In this document: in pieces, positions 27,387 to 36,140 of the stretch
How positions within the stretch are numbered: position 1 is the first letter of the stretch
Layout of the letters: each line of letters starts with the position of its first letter
Source of the DNA: Aliikangiella sp965214955
GTDB lineage: Bacteria; Pseudomonadota; Gammaproteobacteria; Enterobacterales; Kangiellaceae
Assembly: GCA_965214955.1 (NCBI GenBank)
Contig: CBDCCU010000007.1
Coordinates: forward strand, 1-64,000
Length of the DNA: 64,000 nucleotides
Reading direction: 5' to 3'
Position numbers and translations under genes: made by a program
Notes under the pieces: model-generated
What the model was told of the DNA's origin: nothing
What the model saw: the letters and a program-made list of their open reading frames with translations, nothing else
Databases searched by the model: none

Positions 27387-28160
27387 CTACCAATCAAGCC
27401 CCGGATTAGCACGCTGTATATATTGCATTTCAGCAAGCATATGTCCTAAGTGCTCGGTATGAATACCGTCTCGCCCGCCACGTATTTGTAATTGACTATC
27501 AGGAAACTCAATCTCTGATTTTGCTAAAAAGCTTTGTACATAGTTATCCCAACCTTTTTGCAGTTTTTCGCGATCAACCGCTACTCCATCATCAACCAGT
27601 TGCTTTTCCCAGTCGGGTAAAATGAACAGTTCACCAACAAAATTTTCAAGCTCAACTAAAGCTTCTTTTATGCGGCGGCGACTTTCTTCTGTGCCTTCTG
27701 ATAATTGAGTAATCCAAGGTTCACTGCGCTTTAAGTGATAACGGCTTTCTTTTACGGCTTTGGCGGCAATAGCGGCAATACGCTCGTCTTTTGAAGCGCT
27801 AAGTTGCTCTAAGTATTCACAATAAAATACATCAATAAAAAACTGACGTACCATCGTAAAGGCAAAATCATTAATGGGTAGTTCGTGAATTAATAAATTA
27901 GTGTATTCTCTCTCATTGCGAAGGTAAGCTATATCATCTTCGGTACGACCTTTACCTTCAACTTCAACCGCATATTGATAAAACATACGCGCACGACCAA
28001 TATAGTCTAATGCGATGTTAGAAAGTGCAATATCTTCTTCTAGGTAAGGACCATTACTACACCACTCTGACAGCCTGTGACTTAACACCACAGAATCGTC
28101 AGCTAGGCCCACTAAAAAACGGTATAAATTTTGTTGATTATTATTCATAAGTTTTACCAT
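27387..28160 (-). CDS. paaC: Phenylacetyl-CoA epoxidase structural subunit PaaC
   Basis: The inactive ferritin-like partner of PaaA in the ring-1,2-epoxidase. The 257-residue protein has FLVGLADDSVVLSHRLSEW, EDIALSNIALDYIGRARMFY, REYTNLLIHELPINDFAFTM, KESRYHLKRSEPW and the end GRDGIHTEHLGHMLAEMQY. Its ATG follows the paaB stop by 5 nt; another in-frame ATG lies four codons later and the ribosome-binding site does not decide between them. Confidence 0.97.
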   Translation of the reverse strand: MVKLMNNNQQNLYRFLVGLADDSVVLSHRLSEWCSNGPYLEEDIALSNIALDYIGRARMFYQYAVEVEGKGRTEDDIAYLRNEREYTNLLIHELPINDFAFTMVRQFFIDVFYCEYLEQLSASKDERIAAIAAKAVKESRYHLKRSEPWITQLSEGTEESRRRIKEALVELENFVGELFILPDWEKQLVDDGVAVDREKLQKGWDNYVQSFLAKSEIEFPDSQLQIRGGRDGIHTEHLGHMLAEMQYIQRANPGLDW

Positions 28161-28165
28161 TAACC

Positions 28166-28453
28166 TTACATATTATTAACGCTATCGGGCAATACATAAT
28201 GCGTTGCATGACGATAAGGTTTGTCATCCATTGGCTCAACAAAGTTAGCTAAATCTTCATCTTGCGAAGCGGTAATATTTTTCGATTCTACCACCCAAAT
28301 ACTCACCCCTTCGGAACGGCGAATATAACAATCTCTGGCATACATTAATGCGTGCTCTGGGCTTTCGGCGTGCAAGCTTCCTACATGCTTATGATCGAGA
28401 CCGCGTGCTGAGCGAATAAAAACTTCATAAACCGCTAAATGTTCCTGACTCAT
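28166..28453 (-). CDS. paaB: Phenylacetyl-CoA epoxidase small subunit PaaB
   Basis: A 95-residue protein bridging PaaAC modules. YEVFIRSARGLDHKHVGSLH, ALMYARDCYIRRSEGVSIWV and HATHYVLPDSV match the family along its full length. Confidence 0.97.
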   Translation of the reverse strand: MSQEHLAVYEVFIRSARGLDHKHVGSLHAESPEHALMYARDCYIRRSEGVSIWVVESKNITASQDEDLANFVEPMDDKPYRHATHYVLPDSVNNM

Positions 28454-28508
28454 AATTTTTCTCTCAATTAATTAGTTGCTTTTTAAGCTTAAAAATACCT
28501 AGTGATTA

Positions 28509-29462
28509 TTAAGCGGCATTTTCTTTTTTATTCGATTGCTTAGCGCGGTAAGCTCTAACAGCTTCACGAACCCATTCGCCCTCTCCGTGGGCTTTTACAT
28601 GATGTTTAATACGCTGATGATTACAAGGGCCACTACCATTAATCACTTGGTAAAATTCTTCCCAGTTAATTTCCCCCGAATCATAATGACCACGCGCTTC
28701 ATTCCATTTAATTTCAGGATCGGGCATTTCTAAACCTAACACTTCGATTTGCGGAACGGTTTGATCAATAAACTTTTGTCTTAACTCATCATTGGATTGA
28801 CGTTTAACTTTCCACTTCATTGATTGTCCAGAGTTAGCCGAATCAGAATCGTGCGGCCCAAACATCATTAATGATGGCCACCAAAAACGATTCATTGCAT
28901 CTTGCGCCATTTGCTTTTGCTCAGGACTTCCTTTAGCTAATTGATACATAATTTCGTAGCCTTGGCGCTGATGAAAGCTCTCTTCTTTACAGATCCTGAT
29001 CATCGCTCTGGAATAAGGCCCATAAGAGGTTCTTTGCAAAGAGATTTGATTAACAATTGCTGCGCCATCAACCAGCCAACCAATTGCGCCAACATCAGCC
29101 CATGAGAGGCTTGGATAGTTAAAAATAGAGGCATATTTCGCTTTGCCTGTTTGTAGTGCCTCAATCATTTCACTACGAGAAGTGCCCAATGTTTCAGTGG
29201 CGCTATAAAGATATAAGCCATGCCCGCCTTCGTCTTGCACTTTTGCCAATAACACCGCTTTGCGTCTTAAAGTTGGCGCACGGGTGATCCAGTTACCTTC
29301 GGGCTGCATGCCTATCACTTCAGAATGAGCATGTTGCGACATTTGCCTTACAAGGTTTTTGCGATATTTTTCTGGCATCCAATCGGTGGGTTCAATTTTT
29401 TCTTCGGCAGCAATTTTGCGCTCAAACTCTGCTAATAATGTCGCTTCATCTTGAGAAGACAT
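28509..29462 (-). CDS. paaA: Phenylacetyl-CoA epoxidase catalytic subunit PaaA
   Basis: The di-iron oxygenase subunit that epoxidises phenylacetyl-CoA. The 317-residue protein has ARKIAAEEKIEPTDWMPEKY-like N-terminus, MQPEGNWITRAPTLRRK, KVQDEGGHGLYLY (iron-ligand Glu/His), CKEESFHQRQGYEIM (second Glu-x2-His set) and WWPSLMMFGPHDSDS. First gene of paaABCDE; the ring-opening, CoA-ligase and thiolase genes (paaG, paaZ, paaK, paaJ) are not in the window. Confidence 0.98.
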   Translation of the reverse strand: MSSQDEATLLAEFERKIAAEEKIEPTDWMPEKYRKNLVRQMSQHAHSEVIGMQPEGNWITRAPTLRRKAVLLAKVQDEGGHGLYLYSATETLGTSRSEMIEALQTGKAKYASIFNYPSLSWADVGAIGWLVDGAAIVNQISLQRTSYGPYSRAMIRICKEESFHQRQGYEIMYQLAKGSPEQKQMAQDAMNRFWWPSLMMFGPHDSDSANSGQSMKWKVKRQSNDELRQKFIDQTVPQIEVLGLEMPDPEIKWNEARGHYDSGEINWEEFYQVINGSGPCNHQRIKHHVKAHGEGEWVREAVRAYRAKQSNKKENAA

Positions 29463-29494
29463 AACAATGATCTCCAGTTTTAATTATTTTAATA

Positions 29495-29533
29495 TGATAC
29501 TAATGATAACTTTTTATATCAATATTTGTATCA
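29495..29533. promoter_or_regulatory. Candidate operator upstream of paaA
   Basis: TGATAC (29495-29500) and GTATCA (29528-29533) form an inverted pair, with a second pair TGATA / TATCA nested inside (29504-29508 and 29517-29521), in the AT-rich region just before paaA. Nested symmetric half-sites here could be the PaaX-binding site; not verified. Confidence 0.3.
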
Positions 29534-29549
29534 AATAAACCTAAAAATC

Positions 29550-29570
29550 AGCAACTAGCAACTAGCAACT
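29550..29570. repeat. Three tandem copies of a 7-bp repeat at the MlaC-like gene stop
   Basis: AGCAACT x3 on the plus strand (TAGTTGC x3 on the minus strand). The first TAG on the minus strand is the stop codon of the MlaC-like gene. Because 7 is not a multiple of 3, three copies place a TAG in all three minus-strand frames. The same array, six copies long, is found at 47860. Confidence 0.85.
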
Positions 29571-30225
29571 AAAGACTAATTTTAGCTGAGGATGGTACGA
29601 AGCCTTTGTTTTTGTTATCGAAGATTAAGGCAACTGCATCAAAACCTTGGTTTAGATAGGCTTTTCGAAATTCATCTTTTTTAATTGAAACATAACTAAT
29701 GCCTTGCAAAAGCACATCATAAATTTGCCAGCGATTATGTTTATACTGAATTTTAAGATCAATATTAAAACTAGGCACAAGATTGGGGATCACTTTTAGG
29801 GTTAAAACACCTCGTTTTTTTGAGTCGCTAAGCCTTACTTTCACAAATTCAATTTGTTGTCCATCATAAGACTTAAAGCCTTCTTGAACATAACGCTGCA
29901 AGGTATTATTAAAAGACTGTACCAATTTTTTTTGTTGATCAATTGTCAGTTTTTTCCAGCTTTTACGGCTTAAAAATCCCGATAGCGTTTTTGACGATGA
30001 CCAAAGTGGAATTAAGGTTTTATCAACATAATCAACAAGCAGCTTAGGTTTGGCTTCAAATTCTTTTTGCCTAGATAAAACCGTTTGGTTAATCGTATTA
30101 ACCAATTTTTCAAAGTGATTAGAAACCGATTCAAAATGCTGTTCTTGTTGAGTAGCCGTAGAATGCAGGCTGTAAGTAAACAGCCCTATCATTAAAAAAA
30201 AGTTAAAAAATAGTTTATTCATCAA
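29569..30225 (-). CDS. MlaC/Ttg2D-family exported lipid-binding protein
   Basis: A 218-residue protein with a signal peptide (LFFNFFLMIGLFTYSLHSTA). The fold-typical segments of the MlaC family (phospholipid shuttle of the periplasm) are FLSRKSWKKLTIDQQKKLVQSFNNTLQRYV and VKVRLSDSKKRGVLTLKVIP, followed by WQIYDVLLQGISYVS. There are no mlaFEDB genes here; instead it lies 6 nt after acs on the same strand, so the partner transporter is elsewhere or the role differs. Confidence 0.75.
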   Translation of the reverse strand: MMNKLFFNFFLMIGLFTYSLHSTATQQEQHFESVSNHFEKLVNTINQTVLSRQKEFEAKPKLLVDYVDKTLIPLWSSSKTLSGFLSRKSWKKLTIDQQKKLVQSFNNTLQRYVQEGFKSYDGQQIEFVKVRLSDSKKRGVLTLKVIPNLVPSFNIDLKIQYKHNRWQIYDVLLQGISYVSIKKDEFRKAYLNQGFDAVALIFDNKNKGFVPSSAKISL

Positions 30226-30231
30226 TCAAAT

Positions 30232-32175
30232 TTAGCGGTTTTTACGGTTATTAATTAAATCATCCACCACAGCAGGCTCAGCAAGGGTAGAAATATCACC
30301 CAGTTGGGCAAAGTCATTTTCGGCAATTTTACGTAATATACGGCGCATAATTTTACCCGAACGAGTTTTCGGTAAGCCCGGTGCAAATTGAATTTTATCG
30401 GGTGTTGCCACAGGGCCAATTTCTTTGCGTACCCAAGCCACTAGCTCTTTGTGTAACTCATCTGTCGATTCAACTCCCGCATTTAAAGTCACAAAGGTGT
30501 AAATACCTTGTCCCTTAATTTCATGCGGATAACCAACAACAGCAGCTTCGGCAACTTGTGGGTGAGCAACCAAAGCACTTTCTACCTCGGCTGTTCCCAT
30601 TCTGTGTCCCGAAACATTAAGTACATCATCTACTCTACCAGTGATCCAATAAAAGCCATCTTCATCTCTTTTTGCACCATCACCTGTAAAGTAACGATTT
30701 TCAAAGGTTGAAAAATACGTATCTACAAAGCGTTGATGATCCCCATAAACCGTGCGCATTTGCCCTGGCCACGAATCTTTAATAATTAAATTACCTTCAA
30801 CCGCGCCTTCTAGCTCATTGCCTTCATTATCAACAAGCGCAGGTTGAATGCCAAATAAAGGTCTGGTGGCCGAACCTGGCTTTAATGGTGTTGCCCCTGG
30901 CAATGGTGAAATTAAAATGCCGCCCGTTTCAGTTTGCCACCATGTATCCACAATCGGGCAAGTTTCTTCGCCAACCACATCATAATACCATTGCCAAGCT
31001 TCTGGATTAATTGGCTCGCCCACACTACCCAATAAGGTTAATGAGCTTCTAGAAGTCGATTTAACTAAATCGTCACCTTCACGCATTAATGCGCGAATAG
31101 CCGTAGGCGCGGTATAACAAGTATTCACTTGATGCTTGTCGCAAATTTGCCAAAAGCGGCTAGCATCAGGATAGTTAGGAACACCTTCAAACATTAAGGT
31201 GGTTGCCCCGTTGGCGAGTGGTCCATAAACAATATAACTATGACCCGTTATCCAACCCACATCGGCAGTACACCAATAAATATCATTGGGGTGATAATCA
31301 AATACATACTGGTGAGTGAGTGATGCATACACTAAATAGCCACCGCTGGTATGTAAAACCCCTTTCGGTTTACCTGTAGAGCCCGAGGTATATAAAATAA
31401 ACAACGGATCTTCGGCGTTCATTGTTTCCGGCTCGCAAGTCGCTTCTACGCCTTGAGAAATATCGTGATACCAATGATCGAGCGAATTATCCCAATCAAC
31501 CGAATCTCCTGTATTTTTAAATACTAGCACCGAATCTAAATAGTCAGAAACACCATTAATTTTTGCTGCTGCGTCAACATTTTGTTTTAGCGCAATATTT
31601 TTACCGCCTCTGCGGCTAAAATCAGCAGTGATCACCAGTTTACTTTTACAGTCAATAATTCTGCCAGCCAAAGCTTCGGCACTAAAACCGCCAAATACGA
31701 CAGAGTGAACCGCGCCAATTCGCGCGCAAGCAAGCATGGCATATGCCGCTTCTGGGATCATTGGCATATATAAAGTGACTCTATCGCCTTTATTAACACC
31801 AAGTTTTTTTAATACATTAGCTAATCGGCAAACTTCATCGTGCAACTTTTGATAAGAAATATGTTCAGAAACATTAGGATCATCACCTTCCCAAATAATC
31901 GCCGTTTGCTCAGCTTTATCTTTTAAATGACGATCAATACAGTTAGCAGAAACATTTAAAGAACCATCGGCATACCATTGAATATGCAAATCATCTTTGG
32001 CATAAGAAACATTTTTAATTTGCGTATAAGGGGTGATCCAGTCTAGCCTTTTACCCTGCTCTGCCCAAAATGCTTCGTTATTTTCGATAGAGTCAGCGTA
32101 CATTTGCTGATACTTCGACTCATCAATATAAGCCTTATTTTTAAAGGATTCTTTAACGGGATAAACTTTAGACAC
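30232..32175 (-). CDS. acs: Acetyl-CoA synthetase (AMP-forming)
   Basis: Activates acetate to acetyl-CoA via acetyl-AMP. The 647-residue protein has the P-loop LYTSGSTGKPKGVLHTSGGY, WCTADVGWITGHSYIVYGPL, the motif DTWWQTETGG, YFTGDGAKRDEDGFYWITGR and the C-terminal acetylatable-lysine motif RSGKIMRRILRK. Length is as in E. coli Acs. Likely co-transcribed with the MlaC-like gene. Confidence 0.98.
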   Translation of the reverse strand: MSKVYPVKESFKNKAYIDESKYQQMYADSIENNEAFWAEQGKRLDWITPYTQIKNVSYAKDDLHIQWYADGSLNVSANCIDRHLKDKAEQTAIIWEGDDPNVSEHISYQKLHDEVCRLANVLKKLGVNKGDRVTLYMPMIPEAAYAMLACARIGAVHSVVFGGFSAEALAGRIIDCKSKLVITADFSRRGGKNIALKQNVDAAAKINGVSDYLDSVLVFKNTGDSVDWDNSLDHWYHDISQGVEATCEPETMNAEDPLFILYTSGSTGKPKGVLHTSGGYLVYASLTHQYVFDYHPNDIYWCTADVGWITGHSYIVYGPLANGATTLMFEGVPNYPDASRFWQICDKHQVNTCYTAPTAIRALMREGDDLVKSTSRSSLTLLGSVGEPINPEAWQWYYDVVGEETCPIVDTWWQTETGGILISPLPGATPLKPGSATRPLFGIQPALVDNEGNELEGAVEGNLIIKDSWPGQMRTVYGDHQRFVDTYFSTFENRYFTGDGAKRDEDGFYWITGRVDDVLNVSGHRMGTAEVESALVAHPQVAEAAVVGYPHEIKGQGIYTFVTLNAGVESTDELHKELVAWVRKEIGPVATPDKIQFAPGLPKTRSGKIMRRILRKIAENDFAQLGDISTLAEPAVVDDLINNRKNR

Positions 32176-32621
32176 TAACTACCTCCAATCTGTAATAATT
32201 AAATTATTCTATTTTTATCGTTCTAGCTCTTAGCTATGCTAGACCTTAACTTAACCACTAGAATTGTCAATATCACACCAAAATAATTTATTTTCACAAA
32301 CTCATCTTAGCGAGTTTATACCCGTTCTCCTTCAAGATGCATGTTTCAGCAAGACAGTAAGCCATCCTATTTGAGGCATTAATGCGCAGGATTAGTCACT
32401 CTAATTCAAGCATTGATAACGAAGAAGAGGTTGGTTTACTGCCTTGCCCTTTGGGTGCTCAGCCAAAAAGCTTGCACTACGTTGCATCTTTTGAAAAGGG
32501 CTTGCCATTTCCTAACAAGCTGCGCCTTGTTCAAACTTTTTGGTTGAACACTGAAACATGCATCTTGAAGGAGAACGGGTATATAATATTGTTATATCAA
32601 TTGACTGAAAAGATCGACAAA
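32176..32621. other. Intergenic stretch between acs and the Mth938-domain gene
   Basis: About 446 bases: the acs promoter region on the left and a complete MITE-like element (copy 2). An ORF runs through the element into the downstream gene, but its residues inside the element are not expected to be native protein. Confidence 0.65.
32317..32583 (+). mobile_element. MITE-like element, copy 2
   Basis: A 267-bp element bounded by TATACCCGTTCTCCTTCAAG... and its complement ...CTTGAAGGAGAACGGGTATA. It is the reverse complement of the copy at 10658 with only scattered differences. It lies 6-39 nt upstream of the possible starts of the Mth938-domain gene, and its right edge carries an AAGGAG and creates a TATAAT, so it may supply expression signals. 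Confidence 0.85.
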
Positions 32622-32987
32622 TTGCAATTTCAAAAAGAAAATAACCAAAATCCTGTTGTAATAAAAGGCTATGCCAATGGTTTAATAAAACTAGCCGATC
32701 AAGAATGTACAGCGCCAATATTACTAGAAACCGACTCTATTAAGCCATTTAACTTAAATCATTTAGCTGAGCTAGATTTGCCTGCTTTAAAAGAAGCCAT
32801 TTCTACAGATATTGAAATACTGATCATAGGCACGGGTAAAGATCATCAAATACTTTCACCCAAAGTCATTCACTTTTTTAATCAGCATGGCATTGCTTTA
32901 GAAGTAATGGCAACTCGCCCTGCTTGCCATACTTTTCAGGTGCTAGTGCATGAGTACCGAAAAGTAGCCGCATTACTCATTCCGTAA
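32622..32987 (+). CDS. Mth938-like (DUF498/NDUFAF3-type) domain protein
   Basis: About 121 residues. GYANGLIKLADQECTAPILLE, then IEILIIGTGKDHQILSP and HGIALEVMATRPACHTFQVLV follow the Mth938 fold pattern (family members are related to a human complex I assembly factor; bacterial role unknown). No ATG exists. TTG 32622 gives the family-like beginning QFQKENNQNPVVIKGY; TTG 32601 and 32589 are alternatives. Anything further upstream is MITE sequence. Confidence 0.8.
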   Translation: MQFQKENNQNPVVIKGYANGLIKLADQECTAPILLETDSIKPFNLNHLAELDLPALKEAISTDIEILIIGTGKDHQILSPKVIHFFNQHGIALEVMATRPACHTFQVLVHEYRKVAALLIP

Positions 32988-33026
32988 TGATTATCTAAAA
33001 TATAGTAGCCTAAAACATTGCAATAA

Positions 33027-33051
33027 AAAACGGCGCAAATTGCACCGTTTT
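33027..33051. terminator. Bidirectional terminator between the Mth938-domain gene and dsbC
   Basis: AAAACGGCGCAA / TTGCACCGTTTT stem with one mismatch and a very short loop, between convergent stop codons. Confidence 0.75.
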
Positions 33052-33078
33052 ATTTAGTATTGAATTAAGGATTAAAAC

Positions 33079-33942
33079 TTACTGACCCGCTTGCGCTTCA
33101 AAAGCCTTTTGAGCATCTAATAGCCCTATCATATCGGTAGCAGATAAGTATCCGCCAATCACTTCACCAGACTCGGTAATAACCGCAGGAGTACCACTTA
33201 AACTCAGTTTCCTTACCATATTAAATTGATTAGCAACGGGACTATCACAGCTATCTTTACCAAATTTACGCTCTAGCTTTGCTTTATTCATCGCAGCATT
33301 TTTGTCTTTGGCACACCAAACAGAAACTAACTTTTTATAAGCACCAGAGCCTATTCCTGCTCTTGGATAGGCCATATACCTTACAGTGACACCTTTGTTA
33401 TTAAGCTGAGGAATTTCTTTATGTAGTTTGCGGCAATAGGCACAGTCAACATCAGTAAAAACGGTAATTACATGTTTTTCTTTAGCCGACTTAAAAATAA
33501 CCATGTCACTCTCATCAACGGCTGAAATTAGCTTGGCTCTTAGCGGTGCACGTTTTTTATCGGCAGCAACTAAAGCCAGCTGAGTGTGATTAACAGGATA
33601 TTCACCATCAATTTCTAGCATAGTGCCCGTAAATAAAAATCGACCATCATTAGAAACATAAAGCATTTCATTATCAAAAAACACTTGATAGTAACCCTCA
33701 ATTGGGCTCTTTTCTATGTCGGTTACCACTAATCCAGCAAGCCTATCTTCAAGCATAGCTTTTACTTCTGTTAAAGACTTTGCTTTTGGATCAGTTTTAT
33801 CGTTTTCCCAAGTTGCAGAAGATACTTGGGTAGATTGTTTATTGGTAATACTCAGTTTTTTCTGCTGAATTACACCATTAGCTAAAATTGCACCCGCAAT
33901 TATTAAAAGGCTTATGATGCCTAATATTCGATTAAATGACAT
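33079..33942 (-). CDS. dsbC: Thiol:disulfide interchange protein DsbC
   Basis: A periplasmic disulfide isomerase of 287 residues. It has an N-terminal hydrophobic signal/anchor (ILGIISLLIIAGAILANG), a dimerisation domain to about 110, and a thioredoxin domain. The active site is C167-A-Y-C170 in FTDVDCAYCRKLH, and a cis-Pro loop lies at SGTPAVI. A second cysteine pair (VWCAKDK ... GKDSCDS) corresponds to the structural disulfide. The active site is CAYC rather than the usual CGYC. Downstream of xerD as in many gammaproteobacteria, but recJ is not next. Confidence 0.93.
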   Translation of the reverse strand: MSFNRILGIISLLIIAGAILANGVIQQKKLSITNKQSTQVSSATWENDKTDPKAKSLTEVKAMLEDRLAGLVVTDIEKSPIEGYYQVFFDNEMLYVSNDGRFLFTGTMLEIDGEYPVNHTQLALVAADKKRAPLRAKLISAVDESDMVIFKSAKEKHVITVFTDVDCAYCRKLHKEIPQLNNKGVTVRYMAYPRAGIGSGAYKKLVSVWCAKDKNAAMNKAKLERKFGKDSCDSPVANQFNMVRKLSLSGTPAVITESGEVIGGYLSATDMIGLLDAQKAFEAQAGQ

Positions 33943-34055
33943 AGTTTTTCCTAAAAGACTCTATTTCAAATGGATAGCTTAATTATCCAAAGTTATTCGG
34001 TTAAATTCTAGTAATAAATGCTCAATGCCAGACAAATGGTGAAATTGATAGGATA

Positions 34056-34075
34056 TATACCTGTTCTACTTCAAG
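34056..34075. repeat. Lone end of the MITE-like element at the xerD stop codon
   Basis: TATACCTGTTCTACTTCAAG matches the terminal 20 bp of the MITE-like element (TATACCCGTTCTnCTTCAAG) except two positions. On the minus strand the xerD stop TGA lies within CTTGAAGTAGAAC of this end. Confidence 0.6.
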
Positions 34076-35036
34076 CCCTTGGATGATGTTTAGCATGAAC
34101 CACTTTAAGCCGCTCTTTTGCAATATGTGTGTAAATCTGCGTTGTAGATAAATCACTATGCCCTAATAACATTTGCAAGGTTCTTAGGTCGGCACCATGA
34201 GAAAGTAAATGTGTGGCAAAGGCATGCCTTAAAGTGTGTGGTGATAATTTGGTTTTAATACCTATTTGCACAGCATAATGCTTAATTCGATGCCAAAAAG
34301 TTTGCCGTGTCATCGCTTTGCCTTGCTTTGACAAAAACAAGTGATTACTTGAGTTATTACCTAAAAGAGCTCCCCTTGCAACTTTTATATATTCTTCTAA
34401 TGCTGAACTAGCGGCTTCACCAAAAGGCACTAAGCGCTCTTTTTGTCCCTTACCAACCACTCTTAATACACCTTGCACCATGGATATTTGTGAAAACTCT
34501 AAATTAATTAATTCGCTCACTCGTAAACCGCTAGCATACATTAGCTCTAGCATGGCAATGTCTCTAACACCTAAAAGATCGTCTTTATCAGGTGCATCAA
34601 GTAACTGAACTATCTGCTGTTCAGTTAAGGTGTGCGGCAATGGTCTACCCGCTTTGGGCGGACTTATTTTAGCAGTTGGATCATCGGTTAATATTCCTTC
34701 TTCAATAGCAAAGCGATAGAACCGTTTTAACCCAGATAGGCAGCGAGCAGTTGAGCGAGGGGAAAAATTTAACCCATACCTAAAAGCAAAATAATCATTA
34801 AGGGTTTGTTTATTAGCTGATATTAGCGATTGTTTGTTTTCTGTTAGCCACTGACAAAACTTTTTTAAATCGTTCCGATAACTATCAAGTGTTTGTTTGC
34901 TTAGTCCATCGTGCATCCAAATAACATCTAAAAAACGTTCAGTGAGTTGTAAGTCTCCATCTGCAACTTTATTTTTGGCTAATTCTGCAAGCCGCTCTTT
35001 TTGACGGTTTTTATCTGTTTCGGTTAATTTATCCAT
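34071..35036 (-). CDS. xerD: Site-specific tyrosine recombinase XerD
   Basis: Resolves chromosome dimers at dif with XerC. Of 321 residues, the first ~23 form a charged extension beyond the E. coli length. The core-binding domain has FLDVIWMHDGLSKQTLDSYR. The catalytic set is Arg in YASGLRVSELINL, Lys in VGKGQKERLVPFG, HxxR in SPHTLRHAFATHLL, His in LGHSDLSTTQ and nucleophile Tyr in IYTHIAKERL. The C-terminus ends HHPRA as in E. coli XerD. The stop codon coincides with a MITE end. About 128 nt before dsbC. Confidence 0.96.
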   Translation of the reverse strand: MDKLTETDKNRQKERLAELAKNKVADGDLQLTERFLDVIWMHDGLSKQTLDSYRNDLKKFCQWLTENKQSLISANKQTLNDYFAFRYGLNFSPRSTARCLSGLKRFYRFAIEEGILTDDPTAKISPPKAGRPLPHTLTEQQIVQLLDAPDKDDLLGVRDIAMLELMYASGLRVSELINLEFSQISMVQGVLRVVGKGQKERLVPFGEAASSALEEYIKVARGALLGNNSSNHLFLSKQGKAMTRQTFWHRIKHYAVQIGIKTKLSPHTLRHAFATHLLSHGADLRTLQMLLGHSDLSTTQIYTHIAKERLKVVHAKHHPRA

Positions 35037-35049
35037 ATTGCTTAAGCTC

Positions 35050-35535
35050 TTAGAATAATGGCTTATCCAAGGCGCCTTCGTGTATTAATAACCAACGCTT
35101 AATATCCGTTAATTTTCCGCTAGTATCGCCAGCAAAACCGCCTAAACTTTGTTTTGCTACCACTCGGTGACACGGCACAATAATTGGTGTTGGGTTATTT
35201 CGGCAGGCATTCCCCACTGCCCTGGCACTTGAATTGAGTTTTTGTGCTAATTCACCATAAGTTAAAACACTTCCCTTGGGTATTTCATTGAGGGCTTGCC
35301 AAACTCTATGTTGAAACTCGGTACCCGAAGTTTTAATGGCAATATTATTAGCAACATCCCCATTAGAAAAATATTGCTGTAATACTTTCACTAACTCGGC
35401 ACCTAGATCTGAACTTGGGAGTTTAACTTGTTTTTGACTATTTAACCCAATTTTTACTAATAGGTTATCTGCAATAACTATTTCAAGCTTGCCGATAGGC
35501 GAGTTAATTACGGAAGATTCTGAGTAATAAATCAT
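35050..35535 (-). CDS. ogt: Methylated-DNA-[protein]-cysteine S-methyltransferase
   Basis: Repairs O6-alkylguanine by transfer to its own cysteine. The 161-residue protein has SAVGNACRNNP-like helix (ARAVGNACRNNPTPIIVPCHRVV) with the acceptor Cys in IIVPCHRVV and the DNA-binding segment GSVLTYGELAQ. Small Ogt/MGMT type without Ada domains. The start ATG overlaps the stop of the following-strand neighbour by 4 nt. Confidence 0.94.
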   Translation of the reverse strand: MIYYSESSVINSPIGKLEIVIADNLLVKIGLNSQKQVKLPSSDLGAELVKVLQQYFSNGDVANNIAIKTSGTEFQHRVWQALNEIPKGSVLTYGELAQKLNSSARAVGNACRNNPTPIIVPCHRVVAKQSLGGFAGDTSGKLTDIKRWLLIHEGALDKPLF

Positions 35536-36140
35536 ATATTATTAGAGTCTGTACGGATTTCTGGGATGTAATTAGTCAAAACTACTTTAAGTTTACGTGT
35601 ATATATCTTATTACCAATTCGATATAAAGCATCTATGTTGAAGAAAACAGAACCATAAGAACTATGAGGTATATAACACTCTTTATTATCACCTACCCCA
35701 TTATTTATTCGGGTTCGTAATAAAAGCTTTAATGACTTACCCTCTCCTTTTTTAACATTTAAAGGTTTATCGTCATATTTTGAATTAAAAAATAACATAC
35801 ACTCAAAGTTTTTTGAGACAGATAAAGGATAATTTAATTTAAATCCTCCAGCCTTATTAATAAATAATATCAATGATTCACTATTATTTATAAAATGAGC
35901 GCTTAATTCGAATTCATTTTGTGATAATTCCTTTCTGGCGCTAATATGCATTTTTATATCTGGAGTAATTTTTCTTATAGTTTCTTGCCAACGTAAACTA
36001 AGCATATATTCTGTTAGTATGAGGCACAGAACTATATAGGTGGCAACAGATAGTGCATAAGCATTTCTTGAATACTTGATTCTTTTTTTAAAAGTTGATA
36101 TTGATTTATAAAAACACCGATACCATAAAAAGTAACGCAT
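35532..36140 (-). CDS. Unknown membrane-anchored protein (possibly the second half of a frameshifted gene)
   Basis: A 202-residue ORF with one transmembrane helix (about 29-49, ALSVATYIVLCLILTEYMLSL), then a hydrophilic, probably extracytoplasmic domain with beta-type composition; no recognised domain. It overlaps the upstream ORF by 109 nt, which is unusually long. At the 7-A run near 36084-36090, one additional A would fuse the two into one ~385-residue protein continuing LLKKRIKYSRNAYALSVA. AT-rich codon usage differs from the neighbours, suggesting acquired DNA. Confidence 0.5.
   Translation of the reverse strand: MRYFLWYRCFYKSISTFKKRIKYSRNAYALSVATYIVLCLILTEYMLSLRWQETIRKITPDIKMHISARKELSQNEFELSAHFINNSESLILFINKAGGFKLNYPLSVSKNFECMLFFNSKYDDKPLNVKKGEGKSLKLLLRTRINNGVGDNKECYIPHSSYGSVFFNIDALYRIGNKIYTRKLKVVLTNYIPEIRTDSNNI

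Noticed and set aside
32382..32621. N-terminal extension of the Mth938-domain ORF starting at ATG 32382
   Set aside because: These codons lie mostly inside the MITE-like element, whose other copy is non-coding; family members begin near QFQKENN, so a later TTG is more likely.
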